From Schlesneria paludicola DSM 18645 (GTDB taxonomy: Bacteria; Planctomycetota; Planctomycetia; Planctomycetales; Planctomycetaceae), in assembly GCA_945876035.1 (NCBI GenBank), contig CAMCMU010000014.1, positions 1 to 64,000 of the forward strand: a stretch of DNA of 64,000 nt, written 5' to 3'. Positions 38,599 to 48,832 of this stretch are shown here, in pieces (position 1 is the stretch's first letter; each line of letters begins with the position of its first letter). The translations under genes and the position numbers were made by a program. The notes beneath the pieces are model-generated. The model saw only the letters and a list, made by a program, of their open reading frames with translations, did no database searches and was not told the origin of the DNA.

Positions 38599-40197
38599 CT
38601 AAGCGGCCTTCGAAGCCTCTTGCCCCGTTCGGGGCAGATGAATCCGAAAAGAACTCCCTTTCCCAAGGCCTTCACTGAAGGCCTCAATTCGGCCGCCATG
38701 ATCTCCCATGATCCGATCGACGATCGACAATCCCAGTCCGGTTCCCTTACCCGACGGCTTCTCCGTAAAAAACGGTTTGTAGAGATGCGACAGAATGTGA
38801 GGCGTCATTCCACAACCCGTATCCTGAATATTAAGAATCACCTCATCGACGGATTCGGCCAACATGATCGTGATTGATCCGGACTCCATGCCCTCCATGG
38901 ATTCAAGAGCATTCATCAGAAGATTCAGAATCACCTGTTCGATTTCACCGGCGTTGACGTCGGCCGGGTGCGACTGGCTGCTGTCAAATCGGATCTCAAC
39001 GTGACCGAAACCTTCAATGTGCCGTACCATTTCAAGCACTTCGGCCACGATTTTTGTGACGTCGTAGCGGACACGAGGACTGTTGTTTCCGCGGGCGATT
39101 TCCAACGTTCGTCTGGTGATCTGCTGGCATCGTTCCGTCGCATGCTGGATCATGTTCAAGTAAGTGCGAAGTAAGCCACGGTCATCGGGAGAACTTCCAA
39201 ACTGACTCTCCGTTTCGGCCAACCGTTCCACAAGCGAGTCTGCCGCCATGGAAATTGCCGACAGAGGATTATTGATTTCGTGGGCAATTCCGGAAGCCAT
39301 TTGACCCAGGTCCACCAAATGTTTGTTTCGGACCATTTGCTCGCCGCGACACAAAGCCTCGCGATCGGCCTCAGACTTGTCACGCTGAAAACGATCGATC
39401 ATCCGGTTGAAGCTGTCGGCTAAATCAACCATTTCGTCCCGACCGGGGAGTTTCAATCGGTGCTTGTAGTCTCCGTTAGCGACGCGCAAGGCCGCATCGT
39501 GGAGCTTGCGTACGGGCACAAAGACCCACGCATATCCGCATTGAAACAACCCGTAAAGCAAGCCCACAACAATGACCGAACAAACTCCAATCAACCAGAT
39601 TCGCCAGCGATAGGCGGTATCGGCCTCAGCCAAGATTGGGGACAACTGTTGTTCCGCGATCGGCAGGTTCAGGATGACTGTCTGTAACCAGGCTACGTCG
39701 CGAAGCATTGTGTCGAGCGTCTCTTGACGCTCAGCAGTCGAATCAATCGAGACCTGAACCTGTCCCAGTCGCGACAACGACCGCTGGATCCCATCCAGCT
39801 GATTCAGAATGATCGGCTGCCTCTGAGAGGGATGCAAGTCGTAAAGCTGGACCAGTCGAATGCGGAGTTCATGTAGTTCTTGCAGAGCATGTTCGACGCG
39901 ATCCCGCCAGATTGGGTGATCTAGGTCAAGATCCCGTCGTCTGCCGGTCACTGGTTCTTGACGCCAAGCGAGATTGGGGTCGGGAAGTTCCCTGAGCCAC
40001 AGAGGATCGAACAAACGTGCACAGGCCGTCACCAATTTTGTGGGTGACGGCTCCGAATCCATCACCTTCAGATCGTGAACAAAGCGGCGATACGAAAGTA
40101 ATCCTGACAGCCCCGCAACACCCAGCGAGAGCAGCATCAGCAGCACCAAAACAAGCCCAATGAAGAGCTTGCGACGAATGGATCGCGTAAGGAACAC
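38599..40197 (-). CDS. Sensor histidine kinase
   Basis: 532 residues from a GTG start at 40197. The first membrane helix is at about 10-33. A periplasmic sensor region (about 40-190) is mainly helical with Leu/Gln/Arg-rich stretches and no known ligand domain. The second membrane helix is at about 197-222, HAMP at about 222-275, then HisKA with the phospho-acceptor His in GIAHEINNPL. The ATPase domain has the N box LLMNALES, G1 DTGCGM, the F box PFFTEKP and G2 GKGTGLGLS. It should phosphorylate the NtrC-type regulator encoded downstream. The His motif is of the NtrB/ZraS type commonly paired with sigma-54 regulators. Confidence 0.93.
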   Translation of the reverse strand: MFLTRSIRRKLFIGLVLVLLMLLSLGVAGLSGLLSYRRFVHDLKVMDSEPSPTKLVTACARLFDPLWLRELPDPNLAWRQEPVTGRRRDLDLDHPIWRDRVEHALQELHELRIRLVQLYDLHPSQRQPIILNQLDGIQRSLSRLGQVQVSIDSTAERQETLDTMLRDVAWLQTVILNLPIAEQQLSPILAEADTAYRWRIWLIGVCSVIVVGLLYGLFQCGYAWVFVPVRKLHDAALRVANGDYKHRLKLPGRDEMVDLADSFNRMIDRFQRDKSEADREALCRGEQMVRNKHLVDLGQMASGIAHEINNPLSAISMAADSLVERLAETESQFGSSPDDRGLLRTYLNMIQHATERCQQITRRTLEIARGNNSPRVRYDVTKIVAEVLEMVRHIEGFGHVEIRFDSSQSHPADVNAGEIEQVILNLLMNALESMEGMESGSITIMLAESVDEVILNIQDTGCGMTPHILSHLYKPFFTEKPSGKGTGLGLSIVDRIMGDHGGRIEAFSEGLGKGSSFRIHLPRTGQEASKAA

Positions 40198-40769
40198 TCG
40201 ACATCCTTGTCGTGTTGGCTTTCAAACAACGAAGCGGAAACGGAGGTTGCAAACATTACAAGAGAATGTCATTTCACTCAACCCCGGTTCAAAAAATGCT
40301 CGAGCCCCCGTCGCTCGATGATCCTCGGATGCCGCCAAAGGGTCGAGTTCGAGCTCGTCAGAAATGAAGGCAATTTCCACGCTCTTGGCTAATCACAGAT
40401 CGGCGTTCGTCTGGGCCGTAGTATGCCTCTCAACGCTCACAATAGTTGACCAGACCGATGGGGCGGCATCAAACCCCGAACGCGTTCCCTAGTCGCGGCG
40501 GCCGACTCAATTTTGTGAGATTTCTCCCGGCCAATCAATCCCCCGCGGCGATCACTGCGCATCTTATCCCGAGAGCAACCAATCGCGCCAGATCGAATCC
40601 GCTGGCCGCACAGGGCAAACGTTGTCTGTTGCAAATCATCGCTTCTCAAATCCTCCGACATCAGGGATAGTGTTCGGATAGCGGCGTTGTCGGCTGGCAA
40701 TTTGCTGATTTTGTAGATTGTCGTTTGCGCGAACCGTGATCCAAACCACCTTGTCACTAGGATTTGCCG
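40198..40769. other. Divergent gap
   Basis: 572 bp between the kinase gene (-) and the MFS-acyltransferase fusion gene (+). No supported gene. Promoters are expected at both ends. Confidence 0.5.
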
Positions 40770-43700
40770 ATGAATGACTCAATTGTCGGCACGGAAGATC
40801 ACCAGCCGATTTCCCTGTCGGATCGGTCGCGATCCGATGCGGAACCAACCCCCCCAGACAAGTTGAGCCGTACCGCAGTGATGAAACAGCAGTCGATCGG
40901 TAATCCCCCTGAGAAACAATCACCGCGCAGCCTATTTTGTCTGATGGCCGTTCAGTTTTTGACGGTCCTGAATGACAACACGTTTCGGTGGCTGGCCGTG
41001 GCCATTGCAAAGCCTGTGTTGGGTTCCGCCACGGCATTGTCGCTGGGTTTGGCTGGATTCACGTTGCCGTTCATCGTTTTCGCGACCCCGGCCGGGTATC
41101 TCGCGGATCGCTTCTCAAAAGTCGCCGTAATACGCACCTGCAAGGTTGCCGAGATCGTCATCATGTTGCTCGGATGCTCGGCCATCCTCTCGGGTCAGAT
41201 GACCTTACTGTTCCTCGTCGTGATGCTCACGGGGGCGATGGCAGCACTCTTTTCCCCGGCCAAATGCGGTAGCATTCCGGAGCAGGTCGATGAATCGAGG
41301 TTATTGCAGGTCAATGGTTGGATGAGCCTGATGACTGTCGTTCCCGCCGCGTTCGGATTTCTTTTTGGCAATCTGTTGGCCGATCGTATTCAGCCGACGC
41401 CGAGCACTGTTATCACCGCCTCGTCACTGGCTCCCGTCGCGGCAACGCTCTTGAGCGTTGCCGTTGTCGGATGGATCTTGAGTTACGGCATTCGTGCGTT
41501 TCCTTCGGCAGATCCCGCCCGAAAGATTCCGTGGAATCCGCTTGCAGATATCGCTTCATCATTTCGGCTGTTGGCCCATGACCCACCGCTATTGCGTGCG
41601 GCCTGGGGTATCGCATTTTTTTGGATTCTGGCTTCGCTGGCTCAGATGAACATGGATCAGCTGGGACAGAAAGATCTCCGCGTATCCCAGGATATGATTG
41701 GTTGGATGGGTCTGTGGCTTGTGCTGGGGCTCGGCGTTGGCAGCGTGCTCGCAGGATGGTGGTCCGTCGGTCATGTCGAGTTGGGGATTGTTCCGCTGGG
41801 TGCGATTGGCATGGCGTTCTGGTCCATGATGTTATGCCTAGCCGGCTTTTATGGATCCTCGATGCCCCATGAGTCATTCACGGTGGCCTGCCTTTCCCTG
41901 TTCGCTTTGGGCATCAGTGCAGGACTTTTCGATGTTCCACTGGAGGCATACCTGCAACAGAGGGCCGAAGCGCGTCATCTTGGCCAAGTGGTCTCGGCGA
42001 CAAACTTTTTGGCGTTCACCGGGATCCTCCTGATTTCGGGGCTGTACTATGTCGCCCGGGATCTGGTCAATCTGTCGCCGAGTTTTATTTTTCTGATCGC
42101 GGGATTGGGAACCATTCCTGTCGCGATTTACATTGTCTGGTTGTTGCCAGGAGCCACAATTCGCTTCGCCGTGTGGCTGGCAATCCAGACCGTCTACAGA
42201 GTGCGAGTCTACGGTCTGGAGAACGTTCCCAAAACCGGCGCCGCGATGCTCACCCCGAACCATGTCACGTTTGCAGACGGCGTTTTGCTAATGCTGCAGA
42301 TTCCACGACTGACGCGATTCATCGTCTACGCCAACTTTGTCAATCATCCCCAACTCAACTGGTTGGCGCGTCTGTACGAGGTCATTCCGATCAAGTCTGA
42401 CGGAGGCCCAAAGTCACTCATTCAGTCTCTTCGAACGGCGAGGGAGGCATTGGTCGATGGCAGCCTCGTCTGCATTTTTCCCGAAGGTCAATTAACACGC
42501 ACCGGACAATTGCAGGCCTTTCAACCGGGAATGCTCAAGATCCTTCAGGGGACGAGTGCACCAATCATACCGGTTTATCTCCATGGTTTGTGGGGCAGTA
42601 TTTTCAGTTTTCGTGGCGGCAAATTTTTCAACAAGTGGCCGCGTCGCTGGCCCTATCCCCTGTCAATTCATTTTGGGAAACCGATTGCCCCGCCGAAGTG
42701 TTCCGCGGAAATTCGTTTCGCTGTTCAAGAACTGGGAGCTGATGCCGTGGAAGCCGACAAATTCAGAGAACTGACCCCTGCACGGCAACTGATTCGGTCG
42801 TACAAGAAGTCGCGACATCGCCACCGAATTGCCGACTCCAGCGGAGTCGAATTTTCCGGCGGCAAAGTGCTGGCGTCTGTTCTTGCCCTGCGGCGAGTCC
42901 TCCTGCGGCATGTGTTTTCCTCCAACGAACCAAACGTCGGCATCCTGTTACCCCCATCGGCCGGCTGCTCGCTGGCAAATTTTGCGGTGACATTGTCTGG
43001 GCGAGTCCCCGTCAATTTGAACTACACCATGTCCGAAAGAGACATCAACTATTGCATTCAAGACGCCCGATTAAAGCATGTCATCACCAGCAAACAGCTG
43101 CTGGAGAAAAAGCCGATGAACCTCGACGTTCCTTTGGTCTTTTTGGAAGATTTGAAAGAGCAGGTGCGTAGCTTCGACAAATTGTTGGCGGGCCTCGGGA
43201 GCTTTGTGCTTCCCAGTTGGATCTTGGAACGGGTTTTGGGCCAAAGGAGGACGCCGATTGATGGTTTGGCAACGATCATCTATACCTCGGGTTCCACCGG
43301 CGAACCCAAGGGTGTGATGCTGTCTCATCATAATATTTCAGCGACCATCGACGCCATCAATCAAGTTGCTCAGGTGGAGGAACACGATGTCGTCTTGGGT
43401 GTTGTTCCGATCTTCCATTCACTCGGATTTCTGGCCACGTTGTGGATGCCCGTTCTGTTGAACGCGAAGGTGGTTTACCACGTCAATCCGCTCGATGCGC
43501 GTGAGATTGGAAGGCTCGCTCAGAAGCACGGAGCCACAATCCTCTTCGGGACCCCAACCTTCCTGCGGGGATACCTTAAGCGAGTCGACAAAGAACAATT
43601 CAGCAAACTCGATCTGGTCGTCGTGGGCGCAGAGAAACTGCCTCTCGAACTGGCCGAGCAATTTCGTGACAAGTTCGGCGTCCTTCCGTCGGAGGGCTAC

Positions 43701-44360
43701 GGGACGACAGAGACATCGGGACCGGCATCCGTCAACATTCCCGATCATCGTTGTGAACAGACCGAACAAAAGGGAACGAAACTGGGGACAGTGGGCCGGC
43801 CCTTGCCCGGTGTCGTCGCTCGTGCCCTGGACCTCGAAACTCGCCAGCCACTCGGAATCGACCGAGAAGGCTTGATCCAGATCAAGGGGCCGAACATTAT
43901 GCTTGGTTACTGGAACCAACCGGAAAAAACGGCTGCCGTACTCAAGAATGGCTGGTACGACACGGGTGACATGGGGCTGATTGACGCCGATGGGTTCATA
44001 CACATCACCGGGCGTTTAAGCCGCTTTTCAAAAATCGGGGGTGAGATGGTTCCGCATCTGAAAATTGAGGCCTGCTTACAGGAAATCGTTGATGATCCCA
44101 ACAATAGTGATGCCGGAATTCAAATCGCAGTGACCGCAGTTCCTGACGAAAAGAAGGGCGAACGGCTGGTCGTTCTGCATCGGCCGATGATGAAGACCGT
44201 GGCCCATGTCATCGAAGAACTGTCGCGGTGCGACCTCCCCAACCTGTGGATTCCTGCGTACGATAGCTTCATCGAAGTTGCGGAAATTCCACTGCTTGGA
44301 ACAGGTAAACTGGATCTACGCGGAATCAAGCAACTGGCTTTGGAAAAAGCAAAACGATAA
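40770..44360 (+). CDS. MFS transporter / PlsC acyltransferase / acyl-ACP synthetase fusion (LplT-Aas type)
   Basis: 1196 residues from the ATG at 40770. Three domains in order. Residues about 50-455 form a 12-helix major facilitator domain like the lysophospholipid flippase LplT (FLTVLNDNTFRWL, GYLADRFSK). Residues about 470-650 are a PlsC acyltransferase with NHVTFADG (H-x4-D) near 496 and FPEGQLTR near 570. Residues about 700-1190 are an AMP-forming ligase with YTSGSTGEPKG near 837, EGYGTTETSG, YDTGDMG and GKLDLRG near the C-terminus. Together they should import lysophosphatidylethanolamine and reacylate it using acyl-ACP made by the ligase. E. coli has LplT and Aas as two adjacent genes; here both are one chain. 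Confidence 0.93.
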   Translation: MNDSIVGTEDHQPISLSDRSRSDAEPTPPDKLSRTAVMKQQSIGNPPEKQSPRSLFCLMAVQFLTVLNDNTFRWLAVAIAKPVLGSATALSLGLAGFTLPFIVFATPAGYLADRFSKVAVIRTCKVAEIVIMLLGCSAILSGQMTLLFLVVMLTGAMAALFSPAKCGSIPEQVDESRLLQVNGWMSLMTVVPAAFGFLFGNLLADRIQPTPSTVITASSLAPVAATLLSVAVVGWILSYGIRAFPSADPARKIPWNPLADIASSFRLLAHDPPLLRAAWGIAFFWILASLAQMNMDQLGQKDLRVSQDMIGWMGLWLVLGLGVGSVLAGWWSVGHVELGIVPLGAIGMAFWSMMLCLAGFYGSSMPHESFTVACLSLFALGISAGLFDVPLEAYLQQRAEARHLGQVVSATNFLAFTGILLISGLYYVARDLVNLSPSFIFLIAGLGTIPVAIYIVWLLPGATIRFAVWLAIQTVYRVRVYGLENVPKTGAAMLTPNHVTFADGVLLMLQIPRLTRFIVYANFVNHPQLNWLARLYEVIPIKSDGGPKSLIQSLRTAREALVDGSLVCIFPEGQLTRTGQLQAFQPGMLKILQGTSAPIIPVYLHGLWGSIFSFRGGKFFNKWPRRWPYPLSIHFGKPIAPPKCSAEIRFAVQELGADAVEADKFRELTPARQLIRSYKKSRHRHRIADSSGVEFSGGKVLASVLALRRVLLRHVFSSNEPNVGILLPPSAGCSLANFAVTLSGRVPVNLNYTMSERDINYCIQDARLKHVITSKQLLEKKPMNLDVPLVFLEDLKEQVRSFDKLLAGLGSFVLPSWILERVLGQRRTPIDGLATIIYTSGSTGEPKGVMLSHHNISATIDAINQVAQVEEHDVVLGVVPIFHSLGFLATLWMPVLLNAKVVYHVNPLDAREIGRLAQKHGATILFGTPTFLRGYLKRVDKEQFSKLDLVVVGAEKLPLELAEQFRDKFGVLPSEGYGTTETSGPASVNIPDHRCEQTEQKGTKLGTVGRPLPGVVARALDLETRQPLGIDREGLIQIKGPNIMLGYWNQPEKTAAVLKNGWYDTGDMGLIDADGFIHITGRLSRFSKIGGEMVPHLKIEACLQEIVDDPNNSDAGIQIAVTAVPDEKKGERLVVLHRPMMKTVAHVIEELSRCDLPNLWIPAYDSFIEVAEIPLLGTGKLDLRGIKQLALEKAKR

Positions 44361-44740
44361 CTGAAATCCACAGTGGATCGCCGGCCGGCTCGAGACAATA
44401 TTGCTTAGACAATGTTGCTTAGACAATGTGGAGGTTTTTTAGAAGGTCAATGCCGATCGACGACCCTGCCGACAATCAGCATTTTTGCAGAATCGCTGAT
44501 GCGGAATGCCTCGCGCCCGCACTCCGTCCCCGAGATGTTCGCCGGCCAAAAGTGCATTGGTGGGCTGTTTTCTATGGAGCAGGTATTGTTGGCCGAATGC
44601 GCAGCCATGGTTGATCAATTCACTGATGCAGGTACACTTTCTCCACCTGACAAATCGGTCGCGTGGGTTGACCATGCGAGCTTTTGTATTCCGTGACTGA
44701 ATCACTCCCCCCCCAAAAAATTACAGAAGAAGGCTTCCCG
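44361..44740. other. Gap with short tandem repeat
   Basis: 380 bp. Contains the 14-bp tandem repeat at 44393-44429 and otherwise no recognised feature. An AAGAAGG ribosome-binding site precedes the next gene. Confidence 0.45.
44393..44429. repeat. 14-bp tandem repeat, 2.6 copies
   Basis: AGACAATATTGCTT, AGACAATGTTGCTT, then AGACAATGTGG: two full units with one mismatch plus a partial third, 33 bp after the fusion gene's stop codon. Confidence 0.85.
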
Positions 44741-45376
44741 ATGACTCGATTCATGAGCTGCCTGATGTTGACCGCGTTGACTTTGATCGGATCGGCTGAT
44801 GCGGCTGAACCGGATCAGGATGGTTTCGTTCAACTCTTCGACGGCAAGTCGTTTGAGGGTTGGAAAGCCAATGAAAACAAGAACAGTTGGAAGATTTTGG
44901 ATGGCGCGATTGTGGCCAACGGTTCGAGAAGCCATGTGTTCTATGTGGGAGACGACAAGCCATTCATCAATTTTGAGTTGCGAGTGGACGTCAAAACTGA
45001 AGCCGATTCCAACGGTGGAATTTACTTCCACACAAAGTTTCAGGAGCAGGGTTGGCCAAAATATGGTTTTGAGGCGCAGGTCAATAATTGCCCAAAAAAG
45101 GATCCCATCAAGACAGGTAGCCTGTATGGTGTGAAAAACGTTTTTGAGCTTCATGTGAAGGACGGTGAGTGGTACACCGAGACCGTCATCGTCAATGGTA
45201 AGAACGTCAAGATTAAGGTCAACGACACGATCGTCACTGATTATACCGAGCCCGCTGACAAGCAACCGGAGCCTGATTACACGCATAAACTCGACGAAGG
45301 AACCTTCGCATTGCAGGCGCATGACCCGGGGAGCACCGTTCACTTCAAAAATATTCGCGTGAAGAGGCTCGATTGA
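44741..45376 (+). CDS. Secreted DUF1080 (3-keto-disaccharide hydrolase-like) protein
   Basis: 211 residues from the ATG at 44741, chosen for the AAGAAGG site upstream and because a signal peptide starts there (MTRFMSCLMLTALTLIGSADA). The single domain is a concanavalin-like beta-sandwich: FVQLFDGKSFEGWK at the start, NGGIYFHTKFQ and GFEAQVNN in the middle, and GTFALQAHDPGSTVHFKNIRVK at the end. All are standard for DUF1080. Members act on 3-keto-glycosides or simply bind sugars; they are greatly expanded in planctomycetes. Monocistronic. Confidence 0.93.
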   Translation: MTRFMSCLMLTALTLIGSADAAEPDQDGFVQLFDGKSFEGWKANENKNSWKILDGAIVANGSRSHVFYVGDDKPFINFELRVDVKTEADSNGGIYFHTKFQEQGWPKYGFEAQVNNCPKKDPIKTGSLYGVKNVFELHVKDGEWYTETVIVNGKNVKIKVNDTIVTDYTEPADKQPEPDYTHKLDEGTFALQAHDPGSTVHFKNIRVKRLD

Positions 45377-45812
45377 TTTCGATGGCACACAGCAACGATT
45401 ATGTAGCGAGCCCGACGATTAAAGAAACGTGCACGAGGGGACTGTTTTTCAACCCTCCGCCAGATGTGTTCAGGACAGGCTCAGAGACGATGGACTGCCC
45501 CGGCTGAAAGACCTGAGCCAAGATCGCCTCTTGCCGTTTTAGGATCTATGGCCGAATGGAGTCTGGTACTCTCTCAACCCAGCCGAACAGACGTTCATCT
45601 TTGAACGGGGGAGGCGAGAAGTCCGAGACAGACGCGGGACCCCACGCAGACAGCATCGGATGACATTGACCATCACAACGCAAAATCCAAACCGTTTTTC
45701 TTGACGAAGAACGCGGCAGACATTCCGGAAAACGTGAAAGGTGCCAGAGCGGCCGTGTCAGATCCCCTCTACCTGAGACACGACGCCAGGCGTGTCATTT
45801 TGCTCCACAAAG
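45377..45812. other. Gap, no recognised content
   Basis: 436 bp between convergent genes, with no protein-like frame and no strong terminator hairpin found. Confidence 0.5.
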
Positions 45813-46859
45813 TCACCGCCGGTTGTGTTCCCACGGACCGGTCTTGGTGAAGTTGCCGTCGAGTAACGTTGACGGAGCGATATCAAATTGAAAGGTCAGG
45901 GGGATGATGTGATTTCCGGAGAGCCTGTTGAAGTCTGGGCCTTCCGTCGAGATTGAGGCGCTGATCAGACCCGAAGTGATGCTCACGCCGCTGCAGTTTT
46001 CGATTCGAATGGTTCCGTAAAAAAAACAGCAATTTGCGATTGCCATGCCATGGGTGACGTTTCTGGCCCAGAGAGCGTAGCGTTGGTTGTGATTCACGAG
46101 GCAGCCCGTGATACTGCCGTGCGATCCGTTTTCATGATCGACGATGACAAGACCATCCCTGTTGTCGCCAATATTCGAACTAGCGATGTTGGTGTTTCCT
46201 GCGTGAATTATCAGGCCAGTGAGATTGTGATGGCAGTGCAGGTGTGATGCCGTGATGTATTCGGCTCGCGTGTCAAACCGGATGCCAATAAAATTTTCCC
46301 GAGCCGTGATGCGGGTCAGCGTTCCGCCGTCTGTGAACCCCGACGCTCGGTTGTTTGAGCGGATAATCTGCAGTCCCGCTCCGTCACAGTTTCGGATCGT
46401 GACGCCGGAGACTTCATAACCCCAACAGGCCTCAATCACCATCCCGTGAGCCGCTCGATCAGTCCGTTTCTGCCACGCGCCGATCGCTTCGCCTTGGATC
46501 GTGAGATCTCGTAATTTCCAAGCGGTCGATGTTTGTTGAAGAAACACGGGTTGCTCCCCGAATGCCTGTAAGACGGTCCCGGGGCCAGTGCCGATGACCG
46601 TGACATTTTCGGGAATCGTGACAGCCTGAATGCGATACGTTCCCGGCCCGATTTGGACAACTCCGGGTCCCGCATTCAGGGCCTTTTTCAGAGCCGAAGA
46701 GTCGTCACGCGTCGTCATACTGCCATCGGGCATCGTGCCGTCGTCATTGCGGAAATCCGACAACAGCCGTTCCGCGGTCGCGGAAATCGTTGGATTCGGC
46801 TGCGCACTCACCAGACTGGCGATCAAAAAACAACAACACAAGGCAACGATCCAGCGCAT
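45813..46859 (-). CDS. Secreted right-handed beta-helix protein (pectate-lyase superfamily)
   Basis: 348 residues. Signal peptide MRWIVALCCCFLIASLVSA. The segment DDSSALKKALNAGPGVVQIGPGTYRI is the entry motif of pectate-lyase-3-type beta-helix proteins. The rest shows regular short strands with Asn/Gly turns (VSGVTIRNCDGAGLQI, SNIGDNRDGLVIVDHENGS, GSITGCLVNHNQRYALWA) as expected for stacked helix coils. Such proteins bind or cleave polysaccharide. No catalytic residues can be assigned with certainty, so enzymatic activity is open. Confidence 0.85.
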   Translation of the reverse strand: MRWIVALCCCFLIASLVSAQPNPTISATAERLLSDFRNDDGTMPDGSMTTRDDSSALKKALNAGPGVVQIGPGTYRIQAVTIPENVTVIGTGPGTVLQAFGEQPVFLQQTSTAWKLRDLTIQGEAIGAWQKRTDRAAHGMVIEACWGYEVSGVTIRNCDGAGLQIIRSNNRASGFTDGGTLTRITARENFIGIRFDTRAEYITASHLHCHHNLTGLIIHAGNTNIASSNIGDNRDGLVIVDHENGSHGSITGCLVNHNQRYALWARNVTHGMAIANCCFFYGTIRIENCSGVSITSGLISASISTEGPDFNRLSGNHIIPLTFQFDIAPSTLLDGNFTKTGPWEHNRR

Positions 46860-47761
46860 GCATCTGCTCCATCTCTCAAGAGTTGGCGGTGTCGGTGAGC
46901 TTATTCGAGCGCTCGATTGTATAGGAAAGTCCGTGCGATCGTAATCTTAGGGGACGATGACAGGCGGGCTTGCCATGGATCTCGGTGAGCGACGGCATCG
47001 CAATCTGCATCTGGGGGACGGAGGTCGACAGGTTGCTAAAGCACATCGGAGAGCCGATGGAGATTCAAGACCCTTCCGTCCGGCGAGCGATATTTTCGGG
47101 GATGAAGTTCATGCGTGTTCTTCGCCGTTCGGTCAGCCTGACAGCGTCGTCTGCCAGAGTCCGCTCCGTCGATCGATACGGATCGCATCGCGGGATCGCG
47201 CCCGGTTCCAGTCGCGCCATCCGAAGGGGGATCACCGAGTCTCTAGCCGTCGGCGTGTTTCACCAAATTCCACGATCCGCATCACGAGATCCGGGCGGCG
47301 AGGCGGAGTCGATGATTGCTTTCGAATGGAGCAAAAGTTCAATCATGGTTTACAGCCAATCCATGCGATTAAGGACCAGCGTTTGTCTGCGTGACAAACC
47401 GAGTGAGCGACACTAACGTCTGCCGAGTCGGCGGAGGAATCCACGTCAATAACGGTTGGCCGTGCGACAATCCGGCCCGCTCAATAATGCTATACCGTCA
47501 AGCCGTTGCCGCTTTCGATGGCCATCGCTAAGATTCGGAGACTCGTGCTTTGTCGTCTTGCACGGTTGCCAAACAAATCTCTGCTTCTTCGCCGAATGTG
47601 CCCTTTGTGGCGACACACCAAAAACCCTTGGTCCAGTCGCGAGATTGCTTGACCAAGCAATGTGTCTTCGTAAACGGATTTGTCTTTTAGATGTCGATCG
47701 CTGCTCAACAAATAAACATCAACAAATAAACAACGGACAGACGAGGGATACAGGACCTGAA
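46860..47761. other. Long divergent gap upstream of mrp
   Basis: About 900 bp. Frames upstream of and in phase with mrp are open (from 47456) but do not look like protein. The 14-bp tandem duplication (47705-47732) lies 29 bp before the mrp ATG. Nothing else recognised. Confidence 0.5.
47705..47732. repeat. 14-bp perfect tandem duplication in mrp leader
   Basis: TCAACAAATAAACA twice in succession, ending 29 bp before the mrp start codon, in AT-rich leader sequence. Confidence 0.88.
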
Positions 47762-48832
47762 ATGCTCACTGAAATGCAGTTGTTGGAGCCATTGCAAACT
47801 TGCCAAGATCCGGAACTTGGCCGTTCGTTTGGTGAGCTCAAGATGCTCGCCGGAGCTAGTCTCGGATCAGGTAACGTGCTGAACGTGACCATTGATTTGC
47901 CGACTCCAGCCTATCCGCGACGGGCGAGAATTACAGAACTTGTTCAATCGAAATTACGTCAGGCGTTTCCCGATATCGCGACGGTCGCTGTTAGCTACAT
48001 CTCGAATGTCCGGGGCAAAATGAGCGGTGGCACAATCGGCTTGAGAGCGAAGAATGTGATTGCCGTAGGGAGCGGTAAGGGAGGTGTCGGAAAGAGTACG
48101 ATTGCCGCGTCCCTTGCCTACGGACTGCAGACACTGGGGTGCAAAGTCGGGCTGATGGATGCCGACGTCTACGGCCCCAGCATTCCACACATGGTCGGCT
48201 CACAGGGTGCCCCGTCTGCGGTCAAACATACGACTTCCACGGGCGAAACATTCGAACGAATGGAGCCAATCATTGCGGATGGGCTCAAGGTGATGTCGAT
48301 GGCGTATTTCGTGAAGCCGGATCAAGCTGTCATCTGGCGTGGTCCGATGCTTCACAAGGCGATTACACAATTTCTCAAAGACACCGATTGGGGCGAACTC
48401 GATTATCTAATCATCGACCTACCGCCCGGCACGGGTGATGTTTCACTGACACTGTCTCAGATCGTTGGATTGGCTGGAGCGATTGTGGTTTGTACTCCGC
48501 AACAAGTCGCCCTACTGGATGCGATCAAGGCCGTCAGCATGTTCCGGCAGGTGAAAATTCCACTGCTGGGTGTTGTCGAAAATATGACCGGAGAGATCTT
48601 CGGACGAGGTGGCGCGCGCCGCAAAGCGGAAGAGTTGGGTATTCCATTTCTCGGCGAATTGCCAATCGATTCGGGCATTCGAATCCGGGGCGACGACGGC
48701 CGTATTTCCAGTTTATTCAATGACGACAATCCCTCCAAAGAACCCCTGTTACACATTTGCCAGCAAGCCGCGATACAGGTTGCCAAGCAACTGCTTCACG
48801 CGCCACAAATGCCTCAACTCGAGATCCTTTAA
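47762..48832 (+). CDS. mrp: Mrp/NBP35-family P-loop ATPase (Fe-S carrier)
   Basis: 356 residues from the ATG at 47762; the frame stays open far upstream but the family starts here. An N-terminal MIP18/DUF59 domain (about 1-85) precedes the deviant Walker A GSGKGGVGKST (103-113). Other motifs are LMDADVYGPSIPHM, IIDLPPGTGDVSLTL and VVCTPQQVALLDA. Mrp proteins carry and transfer Fe-S clusters. The CxxC pair usually found after VVENM (SYFxCPHC) is absent here: the chain goes directly from VVENMTGEIFGRGG onward. Cluster binding, if any, must therefore differ. Confidence 0.93.
   Translation: MLTEMQLLEPLQTCQDPELGRSFGELKMLAGASLGSGNVLNVTIDLPTPAYPRRARITELVQSKLRQAFPDIATVAVSYISNVRGKMSGGTIGLRAKNVIAVGSGKGGVGKSTIAASLAYGLQTLGCKVGLMDADVYGPSIPHMVGSQGAPSAVKHTTSTGETFERMEPIIADGLKVMSMAYFVKPDQAVIWRGPMLHKAITQFLKDTDWGELDYLIIDLPPGTGDVSLTLSQIVGLAGAIVVCTPQQVALLDAIKAVSMFRQVKIPLLGVVENMTGEIFGRGGARRKAEELGIPFLGELPIDSGIRIRGDDGRISSLFNDDNPSKEPLLHICQQAAIQVAKQLLHAPQMPQLEIL

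Noticed and set aside
46915-46940. AGGAAAGTCCG-like core resembling the conserved start of bacterial RNase P RNA
   Set aside because: Only about ten bases match. The expected partner segments and stems of RNase P RNA could not be found around it.
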